Below are positions 1 through 10,349 of a stretch of 64,000 bases of DNA, one piece after another (positions within the stretch are counted from its first letter, which is position 1; each line of letters begins with the position of its first letter). A program made the translations under genes and the position numbers. Location: positions 7,161,920 through 7,225,919 of the forward strand of contig NC_065420.1 in NCBI RefSeq assembly GCF_024362695.1, read 5' to 3'. This stretch comes from Pectinophora gossypiella. Lineage: Eukaryota; Arthropoda; Insecta; Lepidoptera; Gelechiidae. The notes below the pieces were generated by a model. It saw nothing but the letters and a program-made list of their open reading frames with translations. It was not told the DNA's origin and ran no database searches.

Positions 1-282
1 AAATCACATGTGCTTATTTTTCACTTTAAATCGACGATAAGGACTTTAAGACAAAAGTGGTTTCAAGTGTTCTGATTACTTGTTGTTCTCCCCACCCCCT
101 TGTGAGTACCTAATCGTTTAAGTAAAGAACTAAAATATTATTAATATACAAATAAACTAAATAAAGGACATCAAAATACGTATAAATCAGATATTGAGGC
201 AATTAGTTCCTTATTAGCCATTGTGCAAAAGACGTGCCTCTAAGAGAGAAAGAAAAAATCATGTATTATTTTCGGACACCAG

Positions 283-490
283 AGACATAGACAGGTAAGT
301 ACATTACATTTAACCCAGGACAGAAACCACACAAAAAAAACCAAGATTAAAAATTATAAGATAAAGAAAAACAAACCAAAACCTCTATGTATGTAGAAGT
401 TTTTCTTTGTATAATATTTTTTAATATTGGTTTTCCCCGTGTGGGTTCTGTCCAGGGTTAAATGTAATGTAGCTATCTGTCTGTGTACTT
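283..490. repeat. palindromic MITE
   Basis: Inverted arms of about 85 bp with small mismatches. The left arm has ACATTACATTTAACCCAGGA and the right GGGTTAAATGTAATGT. The centre is A/T-rich with no ORF. Confidence 0.75.
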
Positions 491-886
491 AATAGTAAAT
501 ATTAACGTCTGAACACCTTGAACCACCTTTTGCCACCAGCATTAACGACATTAGTCGGGTTATCAGCCCGTAAATTTTATTAGCAATGTTGGTATTTTCC
601 ATCAGACACCGCCCTTTATATTAACGCTAATGATAGATAATAGATTAACAGTTTGCACATCAAACTCTTCAGATAACGAATGAATTACAACCTTGCAACG
701 TTATTAATATTGTAGGGAAAAATCCCTTTTACAACTGCTAAAATACTGAGTTTGAAAGGTTTCTCATTATAAAGTTCCTTAAATTTTTATCTTAGATTAG
801 GGTCAAAAGTGTCTGAAAGTTATCTTCAAGTGATTTTGACACTGCTAACGACACCCGATTTCGTAATCGCATTATAATTCCTTTTT

Positions 887-965
887 TTACGTTATTGTAG
901 ATTTGCCGCAGATGGCATTAACTACTTGGCCGGACAAATGGGCAGCGCTGAAGACCCGATATTAT
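887..965. repeat. dispersed repeat fragment (LINE 3' region type)
   Basis: The block with TTTGCCGCAGATGGCATTAA then CTACTTGGCCGGACAAATGG recurs in whole or part at 3968-4022 (inverse), 26690-26730, 41030-41078 (inverse) and 58770-58850. The last lies at the 3' end of a jockey-like LINE, which suggests its origin. Confidence 0.6.
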
Positions 966-1439
966 AATTCCAGTAGCTTCTTTATTGTTTAAAATAATGC
1001 CAAAGGCGAAATTCCGCGCTATTCGCGACGAAAGTCCAATAAAACATCGAACACAGTCAAATAGATAAAGAAATCACTGGGCAAGTTAAAGTCTATAAAA
1101 CAGTCACTAGTCCTTCCGTAGTTGGATAAAAGGACTAACTTCCGTCCGTTTGAGGACGACCTTTGATCAATCAGTAAACACACTCTACAAATACTATCTT
1201 TATACACATAGCAATAAAATATATTTTAGTACCTAAACAAAATAAATATATTCATTTAGTCATTCTGTAGCACATTAATATATAACAAATTGTAGTGCAA
1301 AATACCGTGCAGTATATCTTGTTAATAGATGTCTATTTCGAAATAAATATGTCTTGCGGGATACATTTATACGACCATTCAAAAAGAGAGTTATAAATTT
1401 AATACGTGTTCTTGAGTACAAATATATTTTTTAGTTAAC

Positions 1440-1612
1440 CTGAAAGCTACTGCGCAACTTCCTTCGGACGACCTTAGGCTCTGCCTATGTTTGTACCTAT
1501 ACGTAACATAACATAAACAGCCTGTATACGTCCCACTGCTGGGCACAGGCTTCCCCTGTATCAACCGGAGTGGGTACGGAGCATACTCCACCACGCTGCG
1601 GGTTGATGAGAT
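1440..1612 (-). repeat. SINE-type repeat fragment
   Basis: It contains CGTCCCACTGCTGGGCACAG and CATACTCCACCACGCTGC, a sequence repeated at 20831-20906, 40165-40345, 43690-43770 and 63695-63730 in either orientation. It resembles the 3' part of a lepidopteran SINE. Confidence 0.6.
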
Positions 1613-1694
1613 AATTTAATTTCAATACCTACTATGATTAAATTTACAAGTAGGTGTGATTAAGATAGAGCTCGACGCTAACAATTTCAAACAG

Positions 1695-2093
1695 ATGTAT
1701 ATGTCGCAGGGATATGATAAAAACGGAGATTTGATCAATTCCCTAAGGGATTTGATCAAATCACGGAGGATGTTAAAATAACAACTCGATTTTATCCTTT
1801 CCCTAAACAAATTTAGCGAATTGAACAAATCCCTAAATTGGTTCAGTGAAATGACAAAAATAATTTTTCTTTGGTATTTTAAAGGTTTATTTGGTAAGAT
1901 ATACCTACATAATTATGATAATCAGGTGTGTGTAATACAAAGAAATATTGATATAAAAAAATGTTAATGTGTGTATATTTTAATGTTGTAAATGTATATT
2001 TGTGTCGTAGATTTTACCTAAATAAACTTTTTTATTATTATTATTAAATCCCCGTTTTTATCATATTCCTGCGACATATACATTTTTAAGATC
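1695..2093. mobile_element. MITE with ~38-bp TIRs
   Basis: The left end ATGTATATGTCGCAGGGATA and the right end (inverse, one or two mismatches) flank about 320 bp. Inside, 1995-2045 resembles a retroposon 3' tail (TTTTACCTAAATAAAC then ATT repeats), also seen at 25965-26010. Confidence 0.65.
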
Positions 2094-2099
2094 ACACCT

Positions 2100-2240
2100 G
2101 TTTTCCAGTAGCAGAGGCAGTGACCACGGAATTCCATTCACTGCGATCCTGTCACACCACTTTCGCTTTTACCAGTCTCATATTAATCATCATTCCTTCT
2201 TGCCAGTTTAGAACACCCTCACGTACCCTCAACCAAATGT
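2100..2240 (-). pseudogene. LINE C-terminus remnant
   Basis: On the minus strand it reads like the end of an RTE/CR1-like ORF (GGTGTGACAGGATCGCAGTG...). It is the same family as the plus-strand fragment at 3580-3880 and the remnants at 44405-44540 and 61240-61320. Short and decayed. Confidence 0.4.
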
Positions 2241-2357
2241 GTGCTCTTACATTTTAGGGCACAACTATCTCAAAGTTCAACGTAAATCGTCCATTTCTTC
2301 ATTAGCAAACTTTAATTACTGCAAATCTTAAGAAATTTTAGGGAATGATGTTACTCG

Positions 2358-2430
2358 TAACTATCTTTAGAACCGATGTTCTAAAGATAGTTACACAAAC
2401 TCTATGTATATAGGTACATAGAGTTTGTGT
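2358..2430. repeat. two adjacent perfect 16-bp hairpins
   Basis: Hairpin 1 has arms 2358-2373 and 2378-2393 with loop CGAT. Hairpin 2 has arms 2393-2408 and 2415-2430 with loop TATAGG. They share base 2393. No other sign of a gene. Confidence 0.9.
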
Positions 2431-3229
2431 ATACATATTCATTAGCTGAAGTTCTAAACCTGTCTCCTGTGAACTCGGATTGTTCTTTTCTCGCGTTATT
2501 TCAACTGAAATTACAACTGTAATTTTACTTCGAAATATTTGAGGGGAAATTTTTCAAAATCAAATAAAGTATAAGAACGGATTTGATTGTTGCGAGAGAG
2601 AATGAATGAATAAATGATTAACGTTGAACTGATTCCGAATGTCAACGTGAATCAGTCTCACGGAGCACGGAATCTATTAAGGTCAGGCGCTACTAGATGT
2701 GCCTTTTCCAATACGGACGAATACTGTGGTGTCACACAGTTTCGAACCAAACATTGAATTTGAAGTCTAAGTAAACAACAAATATATTAATACGAGAAGG
2801 TTCTCACTTATCTTGCAGTGAGCCAGCCCGCCCAATAGGCGCCCATACGAGTACCTTACAGCGTACAGGGTGCGTACATACCAGCCTTACAGCGGTGCGA
2901 AACGCAGTTTCAGGGACGTGACTTTTAATAACACGTCAAATTAAATATGTATATATTATATATCAATATAGATACGTATGTGTCAGTCGCCTCACCGCCA
3001 CTTAATATTGCCTTCGAAATATATAATAATTATTTACATTTCAGTCAGTAACGTTTGATCAAATTCAGTTTCGTGTTCTGTTGTAAGCTTTCAAAAGCCT
3101 CCAGACTACGTACGTGACGTAAATCCGTTCGTTTTAATCCAAGGCGGTGTTTTATAAACAACAAATCGCGCAATGAGAGCGCTGGGACATCACCTCATAC
3201 ATTTTTATCGTATTTATTTTTTTATGAAC

Positions 3230-3305
3230 TAAGTACCCACATTTCACCGAGCTTTCTGTCAGACCAACGACATCGGTGGTGAGCCGTATCACCGTCTATA
3301 ATGGT
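3230..3305. repeat. dispersed repeat fragment
   Basis: The block GAGCTTTCTGTCAGACCAAC followed by GAGCCGTATCACCGTC recurs at 14920-14965, 40460-40500 (inverse), 52225-52285 (part) and 53500-53600 (inverse, in a JAK intron). Family not identified. Confidence 0.6.
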
Positions 3306-3579
3306 AGTAAGTACACTTAAGATAAATTAATAACTCAATAATTGCAATATGATGTACGATTATTATAGGCGAGGAGCTGATTGCCTGTCCCTTGGTTCAT
3401 TATATCCATGTGAGAACAGTTTGGACTTCGAATCCAAAATGGCTGCAACTGCTGCAAATTGCCTTCTAAATACGTGTAGCCTCTGCCTCGCCCCTTTAGA
3501 AATACCGAATTTGATTTTATATACCAATGTATTTGTTATTTTAAAATACTTAATTACTATATACGACAGTAGACTATAG

Positions 3580-3885
3580 TGCCTAAGATTGTGAAGGGAA
3601 TGTCAAGTTGGTTTGGGCACGTAGAGCGGATGAAAGATAATAGGATTACGAAAGTTGTATACAAAACGAAGGTTGATGGTAGGGCTGGCAGAGGAAGATC
3701 TAGAAGGACGTATATCAACCAAATTGGAGATATCCTTAGAAAAGGTTGAGTACGATCTACTCTGAACCGGCATGCGTGTATGAAACGATTGATAAATGTG
3801 GTGGAAGCAAGAGGTGTGTCCGGATGGAAGCAAATGGAATTCCATAGTCTCTGCTTCCCGGTGGGAAATAGGCTTGAGTTTATGT
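3580..3885 (+). pseudogene. LINE C-terminus remnant
   Basis: Plus-strand translation gives MSSWFGHVERMKDNRITKVV then a Gly/Arg-rich GRAGRGRSRRTY, a stop, and VRSTLNRHACMKRLINVVEA. WFGHVERM...GRGRPRRTY is a typical C-terminal motif of RTE/CR1-like reverse transcriptase ORFs. An in-frame stop and truncation make it non-functional. Confidence 0.7.
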
Positions 3886-4319
3886 ATGCATTGTATGTTA
3901 AATTAATTAAAAAAAAACTGTTTTAAATGAATGTTACCTACACTTATTTCAAATACTTGTTTGTCTGGCTTAGTATTTAATGCCATCTGCGGCAAATCTA
4001 CAATAAGTCACGTCAAAAAAAAACATATACTTAGGTAGGTACCTTCATTCTTAAAAGGTCAAGAGGATTTTCCAATAACAAAGTTAATTAGGAATTAAAT
4101 CACTTTCCACTAAAACTGAATGTCTGAAAACACCGTAACCAAATTTGTTATTAAATTAATCTTACATCATTTGAATAAGATCTTTATTAATTTTATGAAA
4201 AATAAATATTAGAGGTAAGTAGGTACTTAACATCAAATCTAATGGAGACTGCTTTTTAAGTTAGGTACTTACTAACTAATTGAAGGTTAAACAAACTTAC
4301 CTAAGTGAAGTTTGACCGT

Positions 4320-4506
4320 AATTATACGAGTCGCTGCATCTGAAGAGATTTACATTCACCAGGTAGTCCACTCCTCAATGTACCAGGCACCGAACACATA
4401 TTTAGAGCTAGAATTTAAAAAACAAGCGGGAACTGTCTTCCTATTGCCACCCGCCAACCCCGCGTGTGGCCCCGCGTCCCGCGCCCCGCACCCCCTTGTT
4501 TTCATT
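4320..4506. repeat. DIRS right inverted terminal repeat
   Basis: About 187 bp, nearly identical in inverse orientation to 11682-11868. It begins AATTATACGAGTCGCTGCAT. The inner part has a GC-rich tract (CCCCGCGTCCCGCGCCCCGC). The outer ~25 bases differ from the partner at several positions (GAGTCG versus TACGTCG; CTGAAGAG versus CTTCGAG). The remainder appears identical. Confidence 0.9.
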
Positions 4507-4589
4507 TTTTCAGAGTGCTATTTCATAAAAAACAAAAATACAGGTTACAGGGCTCTATTTTACGAAACTAAAATAGGGGCGGGTGGGTG

Positions 4590-4709
4590 TGTAAATCTCT
4601 TCAGATGCAGCGACTCGTATAATTACGGTCAAACTTCACTTAGGTAAGTTTGTTTAACCTTCAATTATACTACGTCGCTGCATCTTCGAGATTTACATTC
4701 ACCAGGTAG
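4590..4709. repeat. DIRS internal complementary region (ICR)
   Basis: The first part (4590-4666) is the exact reverse of the right outer end (4278-4353, about 76 bp). The second part (4663-4709) equals 47 bp of the left ITR outer end. They meet at a shared AATT. In the DIRS replication model the ICR templates completion of both termini through a circular intermediate, and this is the expected joined-ends structure. The apparent 389-bp foldback 4278-4666 is a consequence of this. Confidence 0.85.
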
Positions 4710-4860
4710 ATGTTCAGAGTGTTTTTAAGAAATAGCCAATCTTCTTTTTGTGTGTAAAAGGATTAGTACAGTGAAAATATTAACTAAACTTGGTAAATCA
4801 ACCGTTTAATCAAAATACGAGTAGGTACGTATTATTTACATGCTACAAGGAACAATTCAA

Positions 4861-5796
4861 TTAGGTACTGAGATTATCACAATTATATATTGCTTCAGCA
4901 AAAACATTGTCATTATTTATTAATAGTGGTCTATTATAGAATTTCCCGAATACCAATGAGTCGCCTGACCAACCGGCAGTCTTTTTGATCACCTCAATAG
5001 AGACACCTCTACGATCAGCCGCTGAGGTAGCGGCGTGGCGCGCGCTGTGCGCCGAGAACACGCTCGTGTCTATACCACTTTCAGAGAGCACTTGCTTGAT
5101 CCAGCGACTGATCGTGGAAGCGCTCGCGTTGTGGTATGGCTTCTTGGAAGTGAGAATCAGTCTATCCGTTTTCTGAACGTTTCTAAAGGGTTTTGTGACG
5201 TCCAAATAGTCAATCAACGTTTTTGCTGGACATATTTCTAACTTATTATTAAAAAAGGGTATTACAAGGCATGGCGGTGGTCTGCCGGGAGCCGATGTCT
5301 TAATTAAGTCGACGATTGGTATCTCGATCTTACATCCGTGAATAATATTAATGTTGGATAATCGAATCAACGATAGCGTCTGTACTCGTTGTGCCGTTGA
5401 CAATGCGAGCAGAGCTACTAACTTTTTACATAAGTTATCGAAAGACAAAGTTAAGTTCGGATACCAGTCGGCGAGGGAATTCAACACCAAATTAGTATCC
5501 CATGTCATTTGATATCTAGGAAAAGATGGTCTACGTTTATAAACGCCCTTAAAAAACCTAATAACAATATCACTTGTGCTAAACTGGTTTCCCAGTATAA
5601 GGGCAAGTGCTGCCCGGTATGTGTTTAAAGTCGAATAACTAGCCCCGGATTCAAATTCAATGGTAAGAAATTTTAAAACTGTCGGTATAGAAACTAATAA
5701 ACAATCAGTAATCTCGTGATTTTTACAAAAGTTCCACCACTTTGATAATGCCGTGTTATATTGTTTCAATGAATTTTTAGAAAGAGATGAAGTCAT
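4861..5796 (-). CDS. DIRS tyrosine recombinase
   Basis: 311 residues. The core-binding N-terminal domain spans about 1-95 (SLKQYNTALSKWWNFC, TYRAALAL). The catalytic domain has R137 (AQRVQTL), H250-S-A-R253, W276 in AGWS and the nucleophile Y287 in FGKFYNRP. It integrates the circular cDNA by site-specific strand exchange. This replaces a DDE integrase and explains the lack of target duplication. It lies 20 nt downstream of pol in a different frame. All catalytic residues are present, so it may be active. Confidence 0.92.
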   Translation of the reverse strand: MTSSLSKNSLKQYNTALSKWWNFCKNHEITDCLLVSIPTVLKFLTIEFESGASYSTLNTYRAALALILGNQFSTSDIVIRFFKGVYKRRPSFPRYQMTWDTNLVLNSLADWYPNLTLSFDNLCKKLVALLALSTAQRVQTLSLIRLSNINIIHGCKIEIPIVDLIKTSAPGRPPPCLVIPFFNNKLEICPAKTLIDYLDVTKPFRNVQKTDRLILTSKKPYHNASASTISRWIKQVLSESGIDTSVFSAHSARHAATSAADRRGVSIEVIKKTAGWSGDSLVFGKFYNRPLLINNDNVFAEAIYNCDNLST

Positions 5797-5816
5797 AATA
5801 TTAATAGTATCTGGAT

Positions 5817-7868
5817 CTAGTGATTGACGTGAGAATGCCTCCCTGATAAGCGAGCTGATACCAGGGTAAGGCTCCGCCAGAGATGGTGTCGAGTCCTGAA
5901 AGGAGACATCAATAGATCATCCTTAGGTGGAAAATAAACCGGTTTTGAGCATTGTAATGAGACAAAAAGTGGATACCAGGGCTGGCTCGGCCAATATGGT
6001 ACCACCATTATTCCCAGGGCTTTGTCGTCTTTGATTTTTCGGAGACATTTGAGAATTAGCGAGAATGGCGGGAAGGCGTAGAAGAAGTACATGCTCCAGT
6101 TTAAAGTGAACGCATCAATATTAAAGGCGTGTGGGTCACGTTTCCAGGATACATATTTCGAACATTTAGCGTTTAAGAAAGACGCAAAGAGGTCGATTTC
6201 TGGATCACCTAATGTACCTACAATTATTTGATAAGCAGTGGCCGATAACTCCCACTCCGTATCAATATTGGTGCGGCGCGATTCGTGATCCGCCTCTATG
6301 TTGTCCTTTGATTTTATATAAGAAGCAAAAACAAAAATCCGCCGTTCTTCGCACCATTTCCAAATGTCTCTGGTAATATTATTTAAGTGCTCGTATTGAA
6401 CTCCTCCCATTCTATTTATATAGGAGATCGCGGTCATGTTATCGATTCTTAGCAGAACTTCTTTGTTATGAACATTATTTGCGAAGCATTTTAGGCCAAT
6501 GAATGCAGCTTTTAGTTCCAATAAGTTTATAGCATTTTCGGACTCATATGAACTCCAAAAACCACCGGAATGCTCCCCGTTACACGCAACACCCCATCCA
6601 GTTAAAGACGCGTCGGTAAAAATTTCGAGAGCATATTGATAATTGCGAATTGGCATAATACAATGTCCTATATTGCTTTTCCACCATGTAAAATCTGGCT
6701 GTAAATTATGGTTTAGCTTCATTCGTCTATCATAGTTATCATTTGATAACTGGAGTGCCAGATATTTATCCCGTTCGAAACGTTTGGTATAAACCCAGCC
6801 ATAATCTACAGCCGGACATATCGAGGTAAGTAAGCCTAAGAATTTCGCAAAGTCCCGTATCAATATTGACGTCTTATTCGAAATTTTTACGGTCAAGTCA
6901 AGAATTTTTTGACGTTTAGATGTAGGTAATTGTAATGCCATTTTATTTGTGTCTAACTCAAAACCTAAAAATGTCTTCTGTTGACTAGGGTTTAAGTTAC
7001 TTTTATTATAATTGATAACAAAACCAAGACGATTTAATAAATTTACGGTCTCGTTGGTTCTTTGAGTACAGCTTTCAAATGAGTCGCCAATACATAATAG
7101 GTCATCTAAGTAGATTACAAGTAAATGGCCTTTATTTCTCAAGTAAGTCGTTACGGGTCTCATAAGTTTAGTAAAAACTAAAGGAGCTGAGCACAAGCCG
7201 AATGGGAGGCACTGGAACTCGTACGTTTGACCTTTAAATTTGAACCTTAAGTATTTACGGTGAGAAAAATGAACCGGGATCAAGAAGTACGCTTCTTTCA
7301 AATCTATACTAGTCATATAATCAAATTGAGAAATTAATTTTGAAGCAGTGCGTATATCCTCCATTTTAAAGTGCTGGGAGTCAATGAATTTATTTAATTT
7401 TTTCAAATTTAGTATAAATCTGTAAGTACCGTCGCTCTTAGGGGTCAAAAATATATTAGAAATGAACTGACCAGGTACATCTCGACATTTGACGATAGCC
7501 CCGGACAGTAATAATTTAGTCAATTCCAAATTTAGATTATGTAACTCTAAAGAGGAAAAAAGAGTTTCGTTTGGCTCGTAAGTTTGTACGACAGGTCGAT
7601 TAAATGGGATTTTATATCCTGTAACGTATTGCAATACAAGTGGATCATTGGTAATAGTTCGCCAATCGTGTAAGAAATGTTGTAATCTGCCTGCGTGTTT
7701 TATTACCTTCAACGAGCTTTGGGAGTCGTCCTGGTGTTCGACTTCGTCGCTGACGCATACCGGTCCGTCCCTGACGCATACCGGTCCGCCTGTGGCGGCT
7801 GCCTCGCCTGTGACGGCGGACCTTGGTTCGAGTACTGAGTCCTGGGCCCACCCCGTCTGTTTTTCCAT
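5817..7868 (-). CDS. pol: DIRS Pol: reverse transcriptase, RNase H and methyltransferase-like domain
   Basis: 683 residues, open throughout. The RT covers about residues 95-340, with DLKEAY near 189 and the YLDD catalytic motif at 253-256. RNase H is about 412-535, with acidic residues in FTDAS (417-421), E451, D476 and D527. Residues 555-650 (EIDLFASFLN, SWKRDPHAFNIDAF, YAFPPFSLI) match the DAM/MT-like domain typical of DIRS Pol. It makes cDNA and removes the RNA template. The ORF overlaps gag by 160 nt, and the first methionine is an assumed start. The N-terminus contains a short internal duplication (GPVCVRDGPVCVSD). Confidence 0.92.
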   Translation of the reverse strand: MEKQTGWAQDSVLEPRSAVTGEAAATGGPVCVRDGPVCVSDEVEHQDDSQSSLKVIKHAGRLQHFLHDWRTITNDPLVLQYVTGYKIPFNRPVVQTYEPNETLFSSLELHNLNLELTKLLLSGAIVKCRDVPGQFISNIFLTPKSDGTYRFILNLKKLNKFIDSQHFKMEDIRTASKLISQFDYMTSIDLKEAYFLIPVHFSHRKYLRFKFKGQTYEFQCLPFGLCSAPLVFTKLMRPVTTYLRNKGHLLVIYLDDLLCIGDSFESCTQRTNETVNLLNRLGFVINYNKSNLNPSQQKTFLGFELDTNKMALQLPTSKRQKILDLTVKISNKTSILIRDFAKFLGLLTSICPAVDYGWVYTKRFERDKYLALQLSNDNYDRRMKLNHNLQPDFTWWKSNIGHCIMPIRNYQYALEIFTDASLTGWGVACNGEHSGGFWSSYESENAINLLELKAAFIGLKCFANNVHNKEVLLRIDNMTAISYINRMGGVQYEHLNNITRDIWKWCEERRIFVFASYIKSKDNIEADHESRRTNIDTEWELSATAYQIIVGTLGDPEIDLFASFLNAKCSKYVSWKRDPHAFNIDAFTLNWSMYFFYAFPPFSLILKCLRKIKDDKALGIMVVPYWPSQPWYPLFVSLQCSKPVYFPPKDDLLMSPFRTRHHLWRSLTLVSARLSGRHSHVNH

Positions 7869-9492
7869 GTCTGTTGTTTGGGTGGGCCACGCGAGTTTCC
7901 CTGACGGGGCTGCGTCGTGCGGTTTGAGCGCGAGGTGTTAGGTTGAGACTCGAAAGTCCTCTTGATTTGTAGTCCAGACCTTTCCACAGTCTTAGATGCT
8001 TGAATTTTTTCACCCAAGTTCTCACCAAATAGGAAACAATCTCTCTTAACCCCCTGGGATATATTAAGGAATTTCTTATCCAAACTGTACGTTATCAGCT
8101 TCCTCCTTGAAAATGTTTCTTTGCAATGTAAATCTAGCAGTATTTGTCCAATCTCTGAAAGTTTCTTTATAATTTCTGTCTTTTCCATCTCTTTGTCTAT
8201 CAAATTCGACAATAAATTTGTAATTCCGGCTATTCCTATGCCAAGGTAGTTTTGGTCCTTTTCAAGGCGTTTGTCTCTATTCCTCGTGGATTCCGAGAGA
8301 ACCGCGGCTACTTCCGGGTTGAGTTTGGGCGCCTTTAGCAACTGAAAATTTTCCGGAATGAGAATATCCTCCATTAATTTTTGTCGTTGGTCTTTGTGCA
8401 GTCCTTCTAATATAATCTTCCCCCAACGTTTAGATACCTCCTCTCTTATTTTCGGCCCAAGAACCTCGTCTTTTTCCCTTGACACGCCTAACGCTTCCAA
8501 TATGTCATCTGGAAGCTGTGCATTTGCAGAAGCTCCTGACCCGGCGGCAGTAGGCATACACTCATTACTAGAAGGTGTTGGGTCTGTTTGTAGAACGGGC
8601 AGGGCTGCGGCTTCTGGCTCGGGTATCGAAATGACCGACTGCGCGCTATACTGTTCCACATCAGAGAAGTTGGGTTCTGTATCATACTCTTTTCCTGATC
8701 GGCTATTGCGTGAGTATGATTCATGATCTGCAAGAATAACCAGCGGCATGAAAATATCCGAACACCAATCCGTAAACTTGGTCGTAATCGCGTCACGACA
8801 CAATAAGTATTACGATAGGTAAATAGTGACCACAATCGCATCGTGGTTCTTAAACTCGTCAAAATATATATAGTACGTTAGACAATGATCACAATCGCAT
8901 TGTGATTCTTTAATGTCAATACATTATGGGGACCTATTAAGTTAGGTCGGCCGTAATCGCATCACGGCTCGATAAAATAACAAAATTACAACTATAATCT
9001 CATTATAGTCTATTATCCGTAATAGTAAATCGTACTTATCAAGGTGTATAGTACCTATCGTATAAGTAAGTAGGTATATGGTTATTCATAAACATAATTC
9101 ATAAATTATGTTGTAGGCATAAAGCATCCAACAGTGTACCTACCATACACCCTATTAGAACTTACTGCATTTGTAACGAGTACGAATGTATGTTTACCCA
9201 ACAGCGGGATAGGTAGGTGATTAGGTAAAAATAATAAAATGCGGATGAATTAATCCCAGCAACAAATTTCCGTCGCGGAATAAAATACCAAGGTCGGTAC
9301 CTATGTAGGCAGGTACCTAATATTTACAAAATTGAAAAGTAAACGATAAATGATTAGGTACTTACGTTCATCCGATTCTGATTCACTTGTATTATGATTA
9401 CGATGATGAAGGCGGCGTTCTAAACGCCTTATTTTTCGAAGTATTTCTTCCGAGTCACTACTCCTGTGTTTACGTTTTCGACGACCCATCAT
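7709..9492 (-). CDS. gag: DIRS gag-like protein, spliced
   Basis: Exon 1 (9492-9366) starts MMGRRKRKHRSSDSEE and encodes a basic, coiled, Arg/Ser/Glu-rich N-terminus ending ESESDE. Exon 2 runs from 8727 to 7709. The donor is GAAC|GTAAGT and the acceptor CTTGCAG|AT. The split codon (C|AT) restores frame, giving SDEHHESYSRNS. The body resembles gag of insect DIRS elements (LNPEV, FLFGENLGEKIQ) and ends in a Gly/Gln/Arg-rich tail. Without splicing, an ORF would start at 8803. The last 160 nt overlap the pol ORF in another frame. Splicing is inferred from sequence only. Confidence 0.75.
8728..9365 (-). other. inferred intron of the DIRS gag
   Basis: 638 nt between a strong GTAAGT donor and a CTTGCAG acceptor, joining two open frames in phase. 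It is not a coding region. Its 3' part carries five 19-nt hairpins (8781-9009). Intron-containing DIRS elements are known, so this is plausible. Confidence 0.6.
8781..9009. repeat. array of five 19-nt hairpins with conserved loop
   Basis: Each is a 5-bp stem, 9-nt loop and 5-bp stem at 8781-8799, 8829-8847, 8888-8906, 8950-8968 and 8991-9009. Stems differ but stay paired: GTCGT/ACGAC, ACCAC/GTGGT, ATCAC/GTGAT, GCCGT/ACGGC and ACTAT/ATAGT. Loops are nearly constant: AATCGCGTC, AATCGCATC, AATCGCATT, AATCGCATC and AATCTCATT. Spacing is 41-62 nt. A role in RNA packaging, splicing or protein binding is possible, but none is shown. Confidence 0.8.
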
Positions 9493-9513
9493 AAGGTTAT
9501 TAAACCTTCAAAT

Positions 9514-9922
9514 TAACAAAAAAAAACCGACTTCAAACGCAAAACTAAAAAGCAATAAATAAATTTACTTCGCACAAAGTAATTAGTACGTATTTTCAAT
9601 TAGTTAATTAATTTTATAAATCTGAAGCCGGTGCCAAGGAAATGCTACAACGAAGTACCGATTCTTATATTTTTCAATACTGATTGTTTTGTAATTTTTT
9701 GTTTGACATTGTTTTGTAATTGCTTTGATATATGTATTAAACAATATTGTGTGTACATTGTAATTTGATATTGTAGTAGGGTTGTTGTAGCATTTACTTG
9801 GCACCGACTTCAGATTTATAAAATTAATTAACTAATTGAAAATACGTACTAATTACTTTGTGCGAAGTAAATTTATTTATTGCTTTTTAGTTTTGCGTTT
9901 GAAGTCGGTTTTTTTTTGTTAA
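9514..9922. repeat. foldback MITE with ~125-bp inverted arms
   Basis: Arms run from ACCGACTTCAAACGCAAAAC inward to CCGGTGCCAAG, and from CTTGGCACCGACTTCAG outward to the matching end. The spacer is about 160 bp. It is part of the 2-kb composite unit and may be an independent MITE that the unit absorbed. Confidence 0.8.
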
Positions 9923-10056
9923 AAATTTTATTTTATTTTACGATTTTAAGTGATGGTTAGACTGAGCAAGGATGCAGACAGACAGATTTTCTGATTTATA
10001 TTGATATATAATAATATATGATTAGTAGTGATCACAATTATTATTGATGAACATGT

Positions 10057-10180
10057 TTATACACACACACACACACACACACTCACACACACGCACACGA
10101 GCACACGCGCACGTACACACGCACACACACAGACACACGCACACACACACACACACACACACACGCACGCACACACACAC

Positions 10181-10215
<35 letters not shown>
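10057..10215. repeat. (AC)n microsatellite
   Basis: About 160 bp of AC repeats with G interruptions. The matching stretch of the second copy is at 56966-57120, with different interruptions and length. Confidence 0.95.
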
Positions 10216-10218
<3 letters not shown>

Positions 10219-10349
10219 ACATGTGGTTGTCAGTGGAAGCTGCTATCATACACACTCACGCACATATATAGATACTTACAGTAGATTTCGCGTGGTTCGC
10301 TCGCTGCTAAAGCAGCTCGCGTGTCCTGTTTATTCGAAACTGTCCCTCT

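Noticed and set aside
865..882. GTAATCGCATTATAATTC, resembling the DIRS hairpin loop
   Set aside because: No matching 5-bp stem and no neighbouring copies; coincidence.
4312..4647. 111-residue plus-strand ORF
   Set aside because: It lies wholly in the DIRS ITR and ICR and shows no protein features.
4278..4666. Independent 389-bp MITE with 76-bp inverted ends
   Set aside because: The arms are the DIRS outer end and its ICR copy, so the foldback is part of the DIRS structure.
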